DNA from: Candidatus Bathyarchaeota archaeon
GTDB taxonomy: Archaea > Thermoproteota > Bathyarchaeia > 40CM-2-53-6
DNA length: 10,352 nt
Direction: 5' to 3'
Assembly: GCA_005888695.1 (NCBI GenBank)
Contig: VBBH01000094.1
Location: 1-10,352, forward strand
In this document: piece after piece, positions 1 to 5,569 of the stretch
Position numbering within the stretch: position 1 is the stretch's first letter
Layout: the number at the start of each line of letters is the position of its first letter
Notes under the pieces: generated by a model
The model's input: only the letters and a program-made list of their open reading frames with translations
Database searches by the model: none
What the model was told of the DNA's origin: nothing
Program-made: the position numbers and the translations under genes

Positions 1-307
1 CGATGTTTTGCAAGCAGAAGAATGTCTCATACTTCGCGCCGCTTTGCAATGTGGTACCCCAGTTCAAAGTGGACGTGGCGACGTCAGCGAATGCTGTGGC
101 TGCCAATGCGGAACACACGGGTTTCGTCCCTGTGCCCAGAACTGTTACTGCCGATTGGGCCGAGATTGTCAATTCCTTGAAAGCAACTGGACCTACGACT
201 GTACCAACATTTGCAACTGTAACCAGGAGCATAGCGTTAGCCGAAACGATAGTGATTACGGCTACTGCAGCGATGAGTGGGATTAATCGCTTAGCCGAGA
301 TTTTCAA
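1..307 (-). CDS. Secreted or membrane-anchored protein, N-terminal part (runs off left edge)
   Basis: Minus-strand frame from TTG at 307 stays open for 102 codons to the window edge. The N-terminus is MKISAKR followed by a hydrophobic segment (about residues 8-30), typical of a signal peptide or single membrane anchor, so the rest should be extracytoplasmic. After it comes a Ala/Thr/Val/Ser-rich beta-type region with two cysteines (about residues 67 and 99) and an NWGT motif near residue 83. The NWGT plus 'LQSG' spacing resembles the (D/N)WGTLxPG segment I recall from small archaeal exported proteins; this family link is from memory and uncertain. The start is well supported by a Shine-Dalgarno GGAGGTGA 8 nt upstream. 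Longer plus-strand frames over the same bases have no such support. The gene lies downstream of the 564-1681 operon but 256 bp away, so probably has its own promoter. Function unknown. Confidence 0.72.
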   Translation of the reverse strand, partial: MKISAKRLIPLIAAVAVITIVSANAMLLVTVANVGTVVGPVAFKELTISAQSAVTVLGTGTKPVCSALAATAFADVATSTLNWGTTLQSGAKYETFFCLQNI

Positions 308-315
308 TCTATCTC

Positions 316-323
316 TCACCTCC
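316..323 (-). promoter_or_regulatory. Strong Shine-Dalgarno site of the left-edge gene
   Basis: On the minus strand the bases read GGAGGTGA, a near-complete complement to the archaeal 16S rRNA 3' end, 8 nt before the TTG at 307. It fixes this TTG as the start and is the main proof that the minus frame is coding. Confidence 0.75.
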
Positions 324-499
324 CATTATTCGTATTGGTTTTACAAGGTGGTGCTAGTGTCTTTGGAGATGATAACGGCCACGTCTACACAAGGTATGTT
401 TTGCGTTGAGATAATTGCGGCTTGATTACAAGCGACACATTGTGTGGTGCTAGATGGATCGAAAATGGTATTGAAAGCATTCCCTTGCCATCGCAAGAA

Positions 500-522
500 A
501 GACTGAATTTTGAGAACAGTCT
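500..522 (-). terminator. Possible hairpin terminator after the 564-1681 operon
   Basis: Inverted repeat AGACTG (500-505) and CAGTCT (517-522) with an 11-nt AT-rich loop. On the minus strand the second arm is followed by TTCTT, so it could end transcription of the upstream operon. A second short inverted repeat, CTTGC-N4-GCAAG, lies just downstream at 484-497. Archaeal termination mostly depends on T-tracts, and the one here is short. Confidence 0.3.
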
Positions 523-547
523 AAGCTGTGGTTCGAAACAGCCCTAG

Positions 548-563
548 GCGTTTAGGTAAACGC
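548..563. repeat. Perfect 7-bp inverted repeat touching a stop codon
   Basis: GCGTTTA-GG-TAAACGC, two perfect 7-bp arms with a 2-bp centre. It ends one base before the stop codon (564-566) of the winged-helix gene. It may be a 3' hairpin (practically a 6-bp stem with a 4-nt loop) or a dimer-type protein binding site. Confidence 0.6.
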
Positions 564-1307
564 TCATGAGTCTTGGACGTTACTAAGATAGCCTAGTCTC
601 GAAAGGAGTCTCTTGAAGTGGTCGGAATCGTCCATAAGAATACGAATCATTGCGATTGCTACAGCTTGAAAGAACTCGACAGCTTGATGATTGGCCTCGC
701 ATTTTTGGCAAAACCATTCTGCGGCCCTACTTGGGAGCGCGTCGTCAAGCCCTCTGCTTTTGAGTTCATCATGAACCATCGCGAGCATTGCGAAGAAAGG
801 CACCCTCAAACTCTCCAACTCGTTGCCCTCGTAAAGATCTCTCGTGACTAGGGCCACCTTCTTGTCCACGTCGTATTTTCTGAGTGTCGTCTTTTCATAA
901 ACGTAGAGGCGTTTTCTCTCATCCTTTGGCTTCATGTCTTTGGGAAGTTGGGCGATACTTTGTATCTCAAGAAGTTCTTTCAAAGAAGCATAGACGTCGC
1001 TCTGCGGGAGGTTGAGGGCCTTGATAATATCACTAGCAGAAATTCCGTTTACCCCCGCGGCCCTAACTACGTCCAGTATCTCCCAAGAACTTGGTTTGGA
1101 AAGAACTTTGGCCTCTTGCAGCGAAGTTACAGGATAGTGTTGCAGATATTTTTTCGTTCTGAACGATCGTTTGGGTCTGGGAATAGGCCGAGTGTTTTCG
1201 AATCTTTCCCCCGATATGTTGCGCTCTTGAGGGTCGTGGTTGGTCAATTGTCCGGTTTCAAAACGTCCTGGAGAAGCCACGTGGGAGGCTTGCAGTCTAC
1301 TCGTCAA
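564..1307 (-). CDS. Winged-helix DNA-binding protein, function unknown
   Basis: 247 aa from TTG at 1307. Residues 1-60 are basic and low in hydrophobics, probably disordered. About residues 72-145 look like a winged helix: 'SSWEILDVVRAAG' (helix 1), 'ISASDIIKALNLPQSDVYASLKELLE' (helix-turn-helix), then a charged wing and 'RKRLYVYEKT' strand. The remainder (150-247) is helical, with a cysteine pair CQKC near residue 200. The TTG overlaps the stop of the upstream gene as TTGA, and GAGG lies 7 nt before it, so translation is likely coupled. I infer a transcription regulator that works with the preceding 125-aa protein. No family is recognised beyond the wHTH fold. The next plausible starts (GTG at codon 10, TTG at codon 21) would only trim the N-terminal tail. 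Confidence 0.75.
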   Translation of the reverse strand: MTSRLQASHVASPGRFETGQLTNHDPQERNISGERFENTRPIPRPKRSFRTKKYLQHYPVTSLQEAKVLSKPSSWEILDVVRAAGVNGISASDIIKALNLPQSDVYASLKELLEIQSIAQLPKDMKPKDERKRLYVYEKTTLRKYDVDKKVALVTRDLYEGNELESLRVPFFAMLAMVHDELKSRGLDDALPSRAAEWFCQKCEANHQAVEFFQAVAIAMIRILMDDSDHFKRLLSRLGYLSNVQDS

Positions 1308-1681
1308 GCGAGGTCCTCAACCTCACTTTGTCTGGCCTCTTTGCTTCCTGGTATTTTGATAGAGCTCACACCCATAATACATCCTCCCAGCGCTTCTCCT
1401 CGTCCTACGCTGCGTACTACGTATACTATCTCATGAAGCAAGAGTATAGTTAGGACAACGTTTGCCGACTTGTTCCGAACCAGTATCTCCTCGATCAGAT
1501 GGTCTATCCTCTCTGGGCATGGACTGTTCGAGATTATCGTTACGCATGCGTCTGTGCTCACCTGTCCTTTCCAGAAGCTCATTGAGGGGATGAGTGTGAA
1601 ACTCTCGAAATACTTGGTCACGGTCTCTGCTAGGTTTCCAGTGTCCTGGGTGTAAATGCAGTATTCGAAGCCGTAGCCCAT
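1304..1681 (-). CDS. Unknown 125-aa cytosolic protein, first gene of operon with a wHTH protein
   Basis: ATG at 1681 has GAGG 7 nt upstream and a TATA-like box about 50 nt upstream. The protein has no signal peptide. It alternates predicted strands and helices: 'GFEYCIYT', 'NLAETVTKYFESF', 'ACVTIISNS', 'ERIDHLIEEILVRN', 'ANVVLTILLLHEIVYVV', which suggests a small alpha/beta domain, perhaps a ligand or protein sensor. The C-terminal tail is polar. The last bases overlap the start of the wHTH gene (TTGA at 1304-1307). I do not recognise a family. A regulatory partner of the wHTH protein is an inference from the coupling alone. Confidence 0.72.
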   Translation of the reverse strand: MGYGFEYCIYTQDTGNLAETVTKYFESFTLIPSMSFWKGQVSTDACVTIISNSPCPERIDHLIEEILVRNKSANVVLTILLLHEIVYVVRSVGRGEALGGCIMGVSSIKIPGSKEARQSEVEDLA

Positions 1682-1727
1682 GTTTCGTCCTCTAGTTGGG
1701 GACTGAACTATTGATTCGGCTTTATTC

Positions 1728-1736
1728 TCTTATAAT
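1728..1736 (-). promoter_or_regulatory. Probable TATA box for the 1681-564 operon
   Basis: Minus-strand GATTATAAG centred near 1732. A start about 26 nt downstream (near 1706) leaves a leader of about 25 nt that includes the GAGG site before ATG 1681, a normal archaeal arrangement. Confidence 0.45.
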
Positions 1737-1880
1737 CCGGACGTGTAGCATAGAAGACAAAGAGGTACTCGTGATTACATTTCATGCCTTCAATCTATTC
1801 GTCCTCACTGAGGAATAGGCAGAGGACCCTCTCTGGTTCAGGAAAATTGACGAGTTTGAGAAAAGCCGTTAGAGGTTAAT

Positions 1881-2546
1881 CTACGAGCGTTGTTTCGTGG
1901 ACGCGTACTTCAGGTCCGTTGTCCCCTCAACGTTCGAACGATTCAGTGGATGGGCGGGATCAGGCGGACTGATGGCAATGACCGCGTCATCAGTTACGAA
2001 TATGTCGGTCCCTAGCCCGAGATGAGCGAACGCGGCCTTCACCGCTTCGGCATAAAAGGCGCTGGCCTTGAAGCCCATGTCGTGTTTGACGATCAATGTG
2101 TGGGTCTTCCCCTCGAAGCTGTGTTCGAAAGTGAAGGCCCTGCCGTATTGTGCTCCGAGGAACTCCAGTGCTTTCAAGACGCTGTCAAAGTCGAACTTCT
2201 TAAAGTAGAATGTGATGATTCCGGGGACCTGGTTCTCTCCCCACCATTTCCCCATCTCTTTGGCATGATCGTCGGTGAGATAATCGAAAAATTTCTTTAT
2301 CGTGCTAGACGATGTTGTGACTGTTCCGAATTTCTCTGCGTTAGCTTCCCAATCTACGTAGCGTCTAAGTGCCTTGTTAGCGATTACGTTCATGCTGACT
2401 CTTTCGTTTCCGGCTATTTCGCCGAGCTTCTGGTCGACATCCTTGTCTATGCGGAGTGTTCGCGTTGTGCTCTCATAAGAAGATCTGATTGCAGTTCTAG
2501 GTCTGGGCTGTTTCAGCGGAGACAAAACCCTCTCAGGCAAGCTCAA
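1881..2546 (-). CDS. Ribbon-helix-helix protein with conserved C-terminal domain (paralogue A)
   Basis: 221 aa. Residues 27-68 fit a MetJ/Arc/CopG-type RHH: strand TTRTLRID, helix 'KDVDQKLGEIAGNE', turn, helix 'VSMNVIANKALRRYVDWE'. This is a dimeric DNA-binding fold reading DNA with the strand. Residues 70-195 form a second domain with FDYLT, 'FYFKKFDF', QYGRAF and a striking KHDMGxKASAFY motif; nearly all of these recur in the divergent gene at 2928, with roughly half of the aligned residues identical. The domain's function is unknown; ligand sensing or dimerisation is plausible. The first start in the frame is TTG 2546 (second TTG at 2540), without a Shine-Dalgarno. A TATA-like TTTAATAA 30-37 nt upstream suggests a very short leader. 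The C-terminal tail (195-221) is proline- and serine-containing and not conserved in the paralogue. Confidence 0.8.
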   Translation of the reverse strand: MSLPERVLSPLKQPRPRTAIRSSYESTTRTLRIDKDVDQKLGEIAGNERVSMNVIANKALRRYVDWEANAEKFGTVTTSSSTIKKFFDYLTDDHAKEMGKWWGENQVPGIITFYFKKFDFDSVLKALEFLGAQYGRAFTFEHSFEGKTHTLIVKHDMGFKASAFYAEAVKAAFAHLGLGTDIFVTDDAVIAISPPDPAHPLNRSNVEGTTDLKYASTKQRS

Positions 2547-2575
2547 CCAACCAGAAGGTACCAGTATTCTTCAGA

Positions 2576-2583
2576 TTATTAAA
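2576..2583 (-). promoter_or_regulatory. Probable TATA box of RHH paralogue A
   Basis: Minus-strand TTTAATAA, 30-37 nt before the TTG start at 2546. A start about 26 nt from its centre gives a leader of only a few bases, in keeping with the missing Shine-Dalgarno. Confidence 0.4.
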
Positions 2584-2803
2584 CCTGATTGTAAACCAAG
2601 ACCGTTCCTATCGGTATGCGTCGTTATGCCTCCATATCTCTCCCTACCCGTCAGTACAATTGCTCCCACTTGCAAGAACGGTTACTTCCGCCATCCCCCT
2701 AGAGTTGCACGTATAAACGATTGTAAAGTGATTCCTTCTATTCATTGCGAATACGGTTTGTTCACTAATATTGCATCTGGCACTTGGTTCTAGTAATTGC
2801 GAG

Positions 2804-2822
2804 TTTCCGAGATAATCGGAAA
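2804..2822. repeat. Palindrome TTTCCGA-N5-TCGGAAA, possible operator
   Basis: Two perfect 7-bp arms around a 5-bp spacer (19 bp in all), about 105 bp before the ATG of RHH paralogue B. Size and symmetry suit a dimeric DNA-binding protein. There is no T-tract on either side, so a terminator is less likely. Confidence 0.5.
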
Positions 2823-2829
2823 GTGGTTG

Positions 2830-2888
2830 CACTTAAGCGTGGGGAGGGCATCCTTCTTGCACCAGAAACGGGACGTCGGACTTAAGTG
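2830..2888. repeat. Inverted pair CACTTAAG / CTTAAGTG, possible operators
   Basis: CACTTAAG at 2830-2837 and its exact reverse complement CTTAAGTG at 2881-2888, 51 bp apart centre to centre, both with the palindromic CTTAAG core. The second copy lies about 40 bp before the ATG at 2928. Spacing near five helical turns would suit paired regulator sites; an 8-bp match by chance is also possible. Confidence 0.35.
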
Positions 2889-2927
2889 AACCGGCGCCGA
2901 ATGTTGCTGCGTGAGTGGTAAAATCGT

Positions 2928-3560
2928 ATGTCGCGTCCAATACTTGAATTCAAGCTGGCAACGAAGCGGCTAATGGGTACAGTGACAAGGACCGTCAGGA
3001 TCGATCGCATTGTCGATTCGAGAATTGTCGCCCTCGCGGACAAGGAGAGACTGAGCACGAACTTCTTGGTGAACAAGGCCCTTAGACGGTATGTGGAATG
3101 GGAGGCTGAGGCCGAACACTTCGGTTTCGTATCAGTACCGAACAGTATTGTTGGAAAAACATTCGATTATCTCACAGAGGAGCAAGCCCGCGACTTCGGT
3201 GGATGGGCAGGCAAGAACAAGATCCCCGAGATCGTTAGCTTCTGGTTCAAGAAACTAGATATCGAGAATTCTCTGAAAACGCTCGACCTTATGGGAACAC
3301 AATACGGAAGAGCCTTCAGGTTCGAATATTCATTTGACGGCAGGATCTACACGTTGATTCTCAAGCATGACATGGGTCCTAAAGCATCGGCATTCTACTC
3401 CGAGCTGGTAAAAAGTCTGTTTGACATGCAGGGGTTGAGGGCTGAGACGATGGAAACTGAGGATCAGATAGTCTCGAAAGTCTATCCCGTACAAGGGCAT
3501 GGCTCGAGCGTTTCTTCGTCGAGTCTGGAGCAGTACGAAACCCTGGTAAAAGCTCGATAA
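2928..3560 (+). CDS. Ribbon-helix-helix protein with conserved C-terminal domain (paralogue B)
   Basis: 210 aa, from the first possible start (ATG 2928; an in-frame TAA lies 9 nt upstream). Residues 19-60 form the RHH: strand VTRTVRID, helix 'IVDSRIVALADKE', helix 'LSTNFLVNKALRRYVEWE'. Residues 62-187 match the C-terminal domain of the divergent gene at 1881-2546: shared FDYLT, 'FWFKKLD', QYGRAF, LKHDMGPKASAFY. The serine-rich tail (193-204) is unique to this copy. No clear TATA box or Shine-Dalgarno is visible (weak GGT before the ATG). The arrangement as head-to-head paralogues suggests a duplication and cross- or autoregulation through the intergenic repeats (inference). It is convergent with the methyltransferase gene, 28 bp from its stop. 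Confidence 0.83.
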   Translation: MSRPILEFKLATKRLMGTVTRTVRIDRIVDSRIVALADKERLSTNFLVNKALRRYVEWEAEAEHFGFVSVPNSIVGKTFDYLTEEQARDFGGWAGKNKIPEIVSFWFKKLDIENSLKTLDLMGTQYGRAFRFEYSFDGRIYTLILKHDMGPKASAFYSELVKSLFDMQGLRAETMETEDQIVSKVYPVQGHGSSVSSSSLEQYETLVKAR

Positions 3561-3588
3561 AGATCGCGTCGAGGGCGTTGCGGATCCC

Positions 3589-4449
3589 TCAGAGCTTCTC
3601 TGGACGAGGGTGGCTCTGTTTCTTTTGCCCAACGCACAGCAGATGAGCACTTACGCCGATGAGTGAAGGCTCGGTCTCTGTCGCCTCAATCAGGGTTAGA
3701 AGCCTCTCCCTAGACTCATTGTCCGTCCACAGCTTCTCAAAGTCGGGGAGAAGCCAAGCAAAGCCCTCAACTGCAAATACGGTCACTTTCCGGAATCCTA
3801 CTTCCTTGACCTCTTCGGCAATCTCGGTAGGATGATGGAAGTACGCGGTTGTGAAATACTTTGGATGTTTGGCTGGATTCCGATGTTGACCCTCCTTGAG
3901 GTCGCGCTGTACGATTCTCATAAAATCAGGGTCTCGAATGTAGCCTCCTTTAGCGCCATCTAGAGCGGAAGCGAACTTCGATATCCCCGCGACGAAGATC
4001 AGGCCGTCTTGTTTCAGAACTCGCAATCCCTCGGTAAGAGCGGTCCGGCGCTGTCCTTTCTCGGTAAGATGGTACAACGGTCCCAGCATGAGCACGATAT
4101 CCGCATATTCGTTCGGGAATTCAAGAGCTCGGGCGTCCCCCAAAGAGATACTCGCAACGGAGATTCCAGTTTCCTTCATCCGTTCTTTTGCCTGTGTCAC
4201 ATGAAGGGGCGTCGGATCTACTAGGTGGACTATGTGACCCATCTCTGCGAGCCAAGAAGTGTACACCCCAGGGCCCGCTCCTATGTCGAGGATTGTGGCA
4301 GGTTTCTTTGGCAGGTATCGAGATATGATCTGTTTCGTTCGGTGGAATTCGACGCGCTCGGTGTCCTTGATGAGTCTGTCCTTCTCTACTCCGGACTCGT
4401 AATGGGCCTCGATATCTGAATCCAAGACGAATTTGCGATCTTTCTTCAA
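3589..4449 (-). CDS. Class I SAM-dependent methyltransferase
   Basis: 286 aa from TTG 4449, chosen because GGAG lies 7 nt upstream and the protein then begins close to 'DSDIEAHYESG', the usual N-terminus of this type as I recall it; GTG 4506 would add 19 residues but has no Shine-Dalgarno. It uses S-adenosylmethionine to methylate an unknown substrate, probably small. Motif I is DIGAGPGVY (about 55-63), with an acidic loop VDPTP (about 77-81), GDARAL (about 104-109) and LGPLYHL (about 122-128). The C-terminal half, including HRNP, YFTTAYFHHP and 'EPSLIGVSAHLLCVG', is like methyltransferases I recall from many soil bacteria, so transfer is possible. The gene stands alone between a convergent RHH gene and an unknown gene; the context gives no substrate. 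Confidence 0.85.
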   Translation of the reverse strand: MKKDRKFVLDSDIEAHYESGVEKDRLIKDTERVEFHRTKQIISRYLPKKPATILDIGAGPGVYTSWLAEMGHIVHLVDPTPLHVTQAKERMKETGISVASISLGDARALEFPNEYADIVLMLGPLYHLTEKGQRRTALTEGLRVLKQDGLIFVAGISKFASALDGAKGGYIRDPDFMRIVQRDLKEGQHRNPAKHPKYFTTAYFHHPTEIAEEVKEVGFRKVTVFAVEGFAWLLPDFEKLWTDNESRERLLTLIEATETEPSLIGVSAHLLCVGQKKQSHPRPEKL

Positions 4450-4550
4450 GTGAACTCTCCGACTAGCGATTGATGATTGTTTGAGTTTTGTGATTGGCGA
4501 GCGCACAGTAAAGAAGGAATTTTGCCTAGGCTAATAGCTGGGCCTCTGAC

Positions 4551-4952
4551 TTAGGCAGGCTTGTCTTCACTCTTGCCTACTCGCCGAAGCCTTTCGGTCA
4601 TGCCTCTCAAATCCTCGGCATCGTCAATCCGGATTTTCTCATGTCTTCTCCCTTCCTCCTCCTTCTCTTTCATGCGTTTGCGATAACAATCATTGGCCTG
4701 ATCGATGTACTTGTACACCCATTCAAGATCCTGTTCAGGCTTCTCTTTCATTGCTCTGAACTCTATCAGAGCGCCAGACAATCTAGGAAGGTGAACGCTC
4801 GGGGTCCAGGTCGTAGTGTAGCTGAAACACTGCAACCAATCCACGTCCGGACTCAGGTTAAGTGGGATTTCGATTATTACCAGTCCGGATGCTTCCGGGT
4901 CAATGCCCGCGGCTTTCACTTTATCTTTAAGCGGCAAAACGTCGCCGTGCAA
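4551..4952 (-). CDS. Unknown 133-aa protein
   Basis: TTG 4952 is the first start; TTG 4937 and GTG 4919 are alternatives, and none has a clear Shine-Dalgarno. No signal peptide or membrane segment. The first part looks like a strand-rich core: 'GLVIIEIPLNLSPDVDWLQCF', then 'SVHLPRLSGALIEFRA'. The end is a long charged helix (about 70-110) with Lys/Glu runs, likely coiled or RNA/protein-binding. The antisense frame is hydrophobic only because it mirrors the Glu/Lys-rich helix. It precedes the methyltransferase in the same direction, about 100 bp away, without coupling. I do not recognise the family. Confidence 0.6.
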   Translation of the reverse strand: MHGDVLPLKDKVKAAGIDPEASGLVIIEIPLNLSPDVDWLQCFSYTTTWTPSVHLPRLSGALIEFRAMKEKPEQDLEWVYKYIDQANDCYRKRMKEKEEEGRRHEKIRIDDAEDLRGMTERLRRVGKSEDKPA

Positions 4953-5040
4953 GATACAAGATCGATCTAAATGAGAGACGGAATGTTGCTAAATCTCTTT
5001 CGTGTGGTGGCGGGCCCGGAGGGATTTGAACCCTCGACCA

Positions 5041-5072
5041 TTCCCCGGACGAGTCCTATCAATACCCGTCCT
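5041..5072 (-). other. tRNA-Lys intron 3 (32 nt, start of variable loop, about position 43/44)
   Basis: Inner helix GGACGGGT/ACTCGTCC (8 bp, one G-T pair) with a 9-nt loop. The proposed 5' bulge is GA|A and the 3' bulge AA|T. The central helix ACCT/GGGG has one mismatch and one wobble, so this is a relaxed BHB. A 2-nt or greater shift giving AGGTC instead of TGGTC in the variable loop also yields a 74-nt tRNA, so the exact junction is uncertain; the presence of an insert is not. Confidence 0.72.
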
Positions 5073-5085
5073 TCAGGTTAAGAGC

Positions 5086-5109
5086 CTCAGCCAAGCCCGT
5101 TATGGGCAT
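5086..5109 (-). other. tRNA-Lys intron 2 (24 nt, anticodon stem, about position 30/31)
   Basis: Central helix CAGC/GCTG, 5' bulge AG|A, 3' bulge AG|G, outer helix AGAG/CTCT, inner stem GCCC-ATAAC-GGGC set off by a small internal loop. Removal makes the anticodon stem GCAGG next to loop CTCTTAA. Confidence 0.82.
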
Positions 5110-5131
5110 CTGCTGCTCTACCTGGCTGAGC

Positions 5132-5162
5132 AGCCCGACCAGGAGCGTTTAGAGACCTGGCT
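5132..5162 (-). other. tRNA-Lys intron 1 (31 nt, D-arm side, about position 9/10)
   Basis: Exon bases CCCG pair with intron bases CGGG as the 4-bp central helix. The 5' bulge is TA|A and the 3' bulge CT|G, and the inner helix is GCCAGG/CCTGGT. This is a complete BHB fold. Removal joins TA to GCTC and restores the standard D arm. The intron contains AGCCAGGT, the same 8 bases as in the D loop of exon 2. Confidence 0.85.
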
Positions 5163-5303
5163 TACGGGCCCACGCGACCCGCCAACAAGAGCCGCGTCGG
5201 GAGAGGAGTTCTAATAAGAATTGTCCTCAACCAATCCTTAGTTTTTGGGCGGACAGGAAACAATCTTCTCAATACTTCGTGTACGAACTACGGATCGAGA
5301 GAC

Positions 5304-5528
5304 TTGAAGCTTGGAATCTTCCTATTGATCGGGCTCGTCATTCTTGACGTAGGGCTCTTTGCCTCGCTCCGGTATTGGCTCACTCCCAGCGTTCCAACCA
5401 CGAACTTATCGATCCCACTTTTCGCGATACTATTCACAGCCATTGGTGCAGTATTCATGGCGGCGGGGTATATCGCCGACCAAGTCGTTACGGCGCTTGG
5501 ACGGACACCCAAGCCACAATCGAGCTAG
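5304..5528 (+). CDS. Small two-helix membrane protein
   Basis: 74 aa from TTG 5304. Two hydrophobic segments, about residues 4-26 ('IFLLIGLVILDVGLFA') and 36-58 ('IPLFAILFTAIGAVFMAAG'), separated by a short polar, proline-containing loop, with a polar tail ending in KPQSS. It ends 41 bp before dph5 on the same strand. No clear Shine-Dalgarno precedes the start. The minus frame over the same bases lacks any such organised pattern. Function and family are not recognised. Confidence 0.6.
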   Translation: MKLGIFLLIGLVILDVGLFASLRYWLTPSVPTTNLSIPLFAILFTAIGAVFMAAGYIADQVVTALGRTPKPQSS

Positions 5529-5569
5529 ATAGAAATACGGACCATCCATCGTAAGCAACTGCTTCTAGG

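Larger units (their letters stand above)
2547..2927. other. 381-bp divergent intergenic region between the two RHH paralogues
   Basis: The only stretch over 300 bp without a convincing gene. It holds the promoters of both RHH genes, a TTTCCGA-N5-TCGGAAA palindrome, and an inverted pair CACTTAAG/CTTAAGTG. A 62-codon minus frame (2644-2832, TTG start) has no Shine-Dalgarno and no recognisable composition, so I do not call it. A TATA-like GTATAAACG on the plus strand near 2710 could drive a small RNA, but nothing else supports one. Most likely this is a shared regulatory region bound by the RHH proteins themselves (inference from common RHH autoregulation). Confidence 0.55.
5008..5171 (-). tRNA. 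tRNA-Lys(CTT) with three introns and encoded CCA
   Basis: Acceptor 5' strand GGGCCCG (5171-5165) pairs with CGGGCCC (5018-5012), followed by discriminator G (5011) and an encoded CCA (5010-5008). The T arm is GAGGG-TTCAAAT-CCCTC. The D arm is GCTC-AGCCAGGTA-GAGC and the anticodon loop CTCTTAA, giving anticodon CTT, lysine. These parts only assemble into a 74-nt tRNA (77 with CCA) if three inserts are removed: 5132-5162, 5086-5109 and 5041-5072. Each insert can form a bulge-helix-bulge or close variant, the substrate of the archaeal splicing endonuclease. Exons are 9, 22, 13 and 30 nt. The spliced anticodon stem GCAGG/CCTGA keeps a G27-A43 mismatch. A weak TATA-like TCTTATTAG lies about 45 nt upstream. 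Confidence 0.88.

Noticed and set aside
3..425. Plus-strand frames of 140 and 92 codons at the left edge
   Set aside because: They are antisense to a frame with a strong Shine-Dalgarno and signal-type N-terminus. Their Cys-rich or Ala/Thr-rich products look like shadows.
948..1436. Plus-strand frame of 162 codons
   Set aside because: Antisense to two coupled minus-strand genes with good start signals; composition rich in Arg/Ser without domain pattern.
2022..2582. Plus-strand frame of 186 codons
   Set aside because: Antisense to RHH paralogue A, whose homology to paralogue B proves the minus strand coding.
2644..2832. 62-codon minus frame in the divergent spacer
   Set aside because: TTG start without Shine-Dalgarno, no motif, overlaps palindromic elements.
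4641..4970. Hydrophobic plus-strand frame of 109 codons, membrane-protein-like
   Set aside because: Hydrophobicity arises as antisense of a Lys/Glu-rich helix in the 133-aa protein; no start signal.
5131..5175. tRNA beginning at the GGGCT next to the D arm (single- or double-intron model)
   Set aside because: That 5' end does not pair with CGGGCCC. Only GGGCCCG at 5171-5165 does, which requires the first intron.
5002..5214. 70-codon frame over the tRNA
   Set aside because: It is the antisense of the tRNA-Lys exons and introns; the ArgAspLeuAsnProArg-type peptide is a common tRNA artefact.
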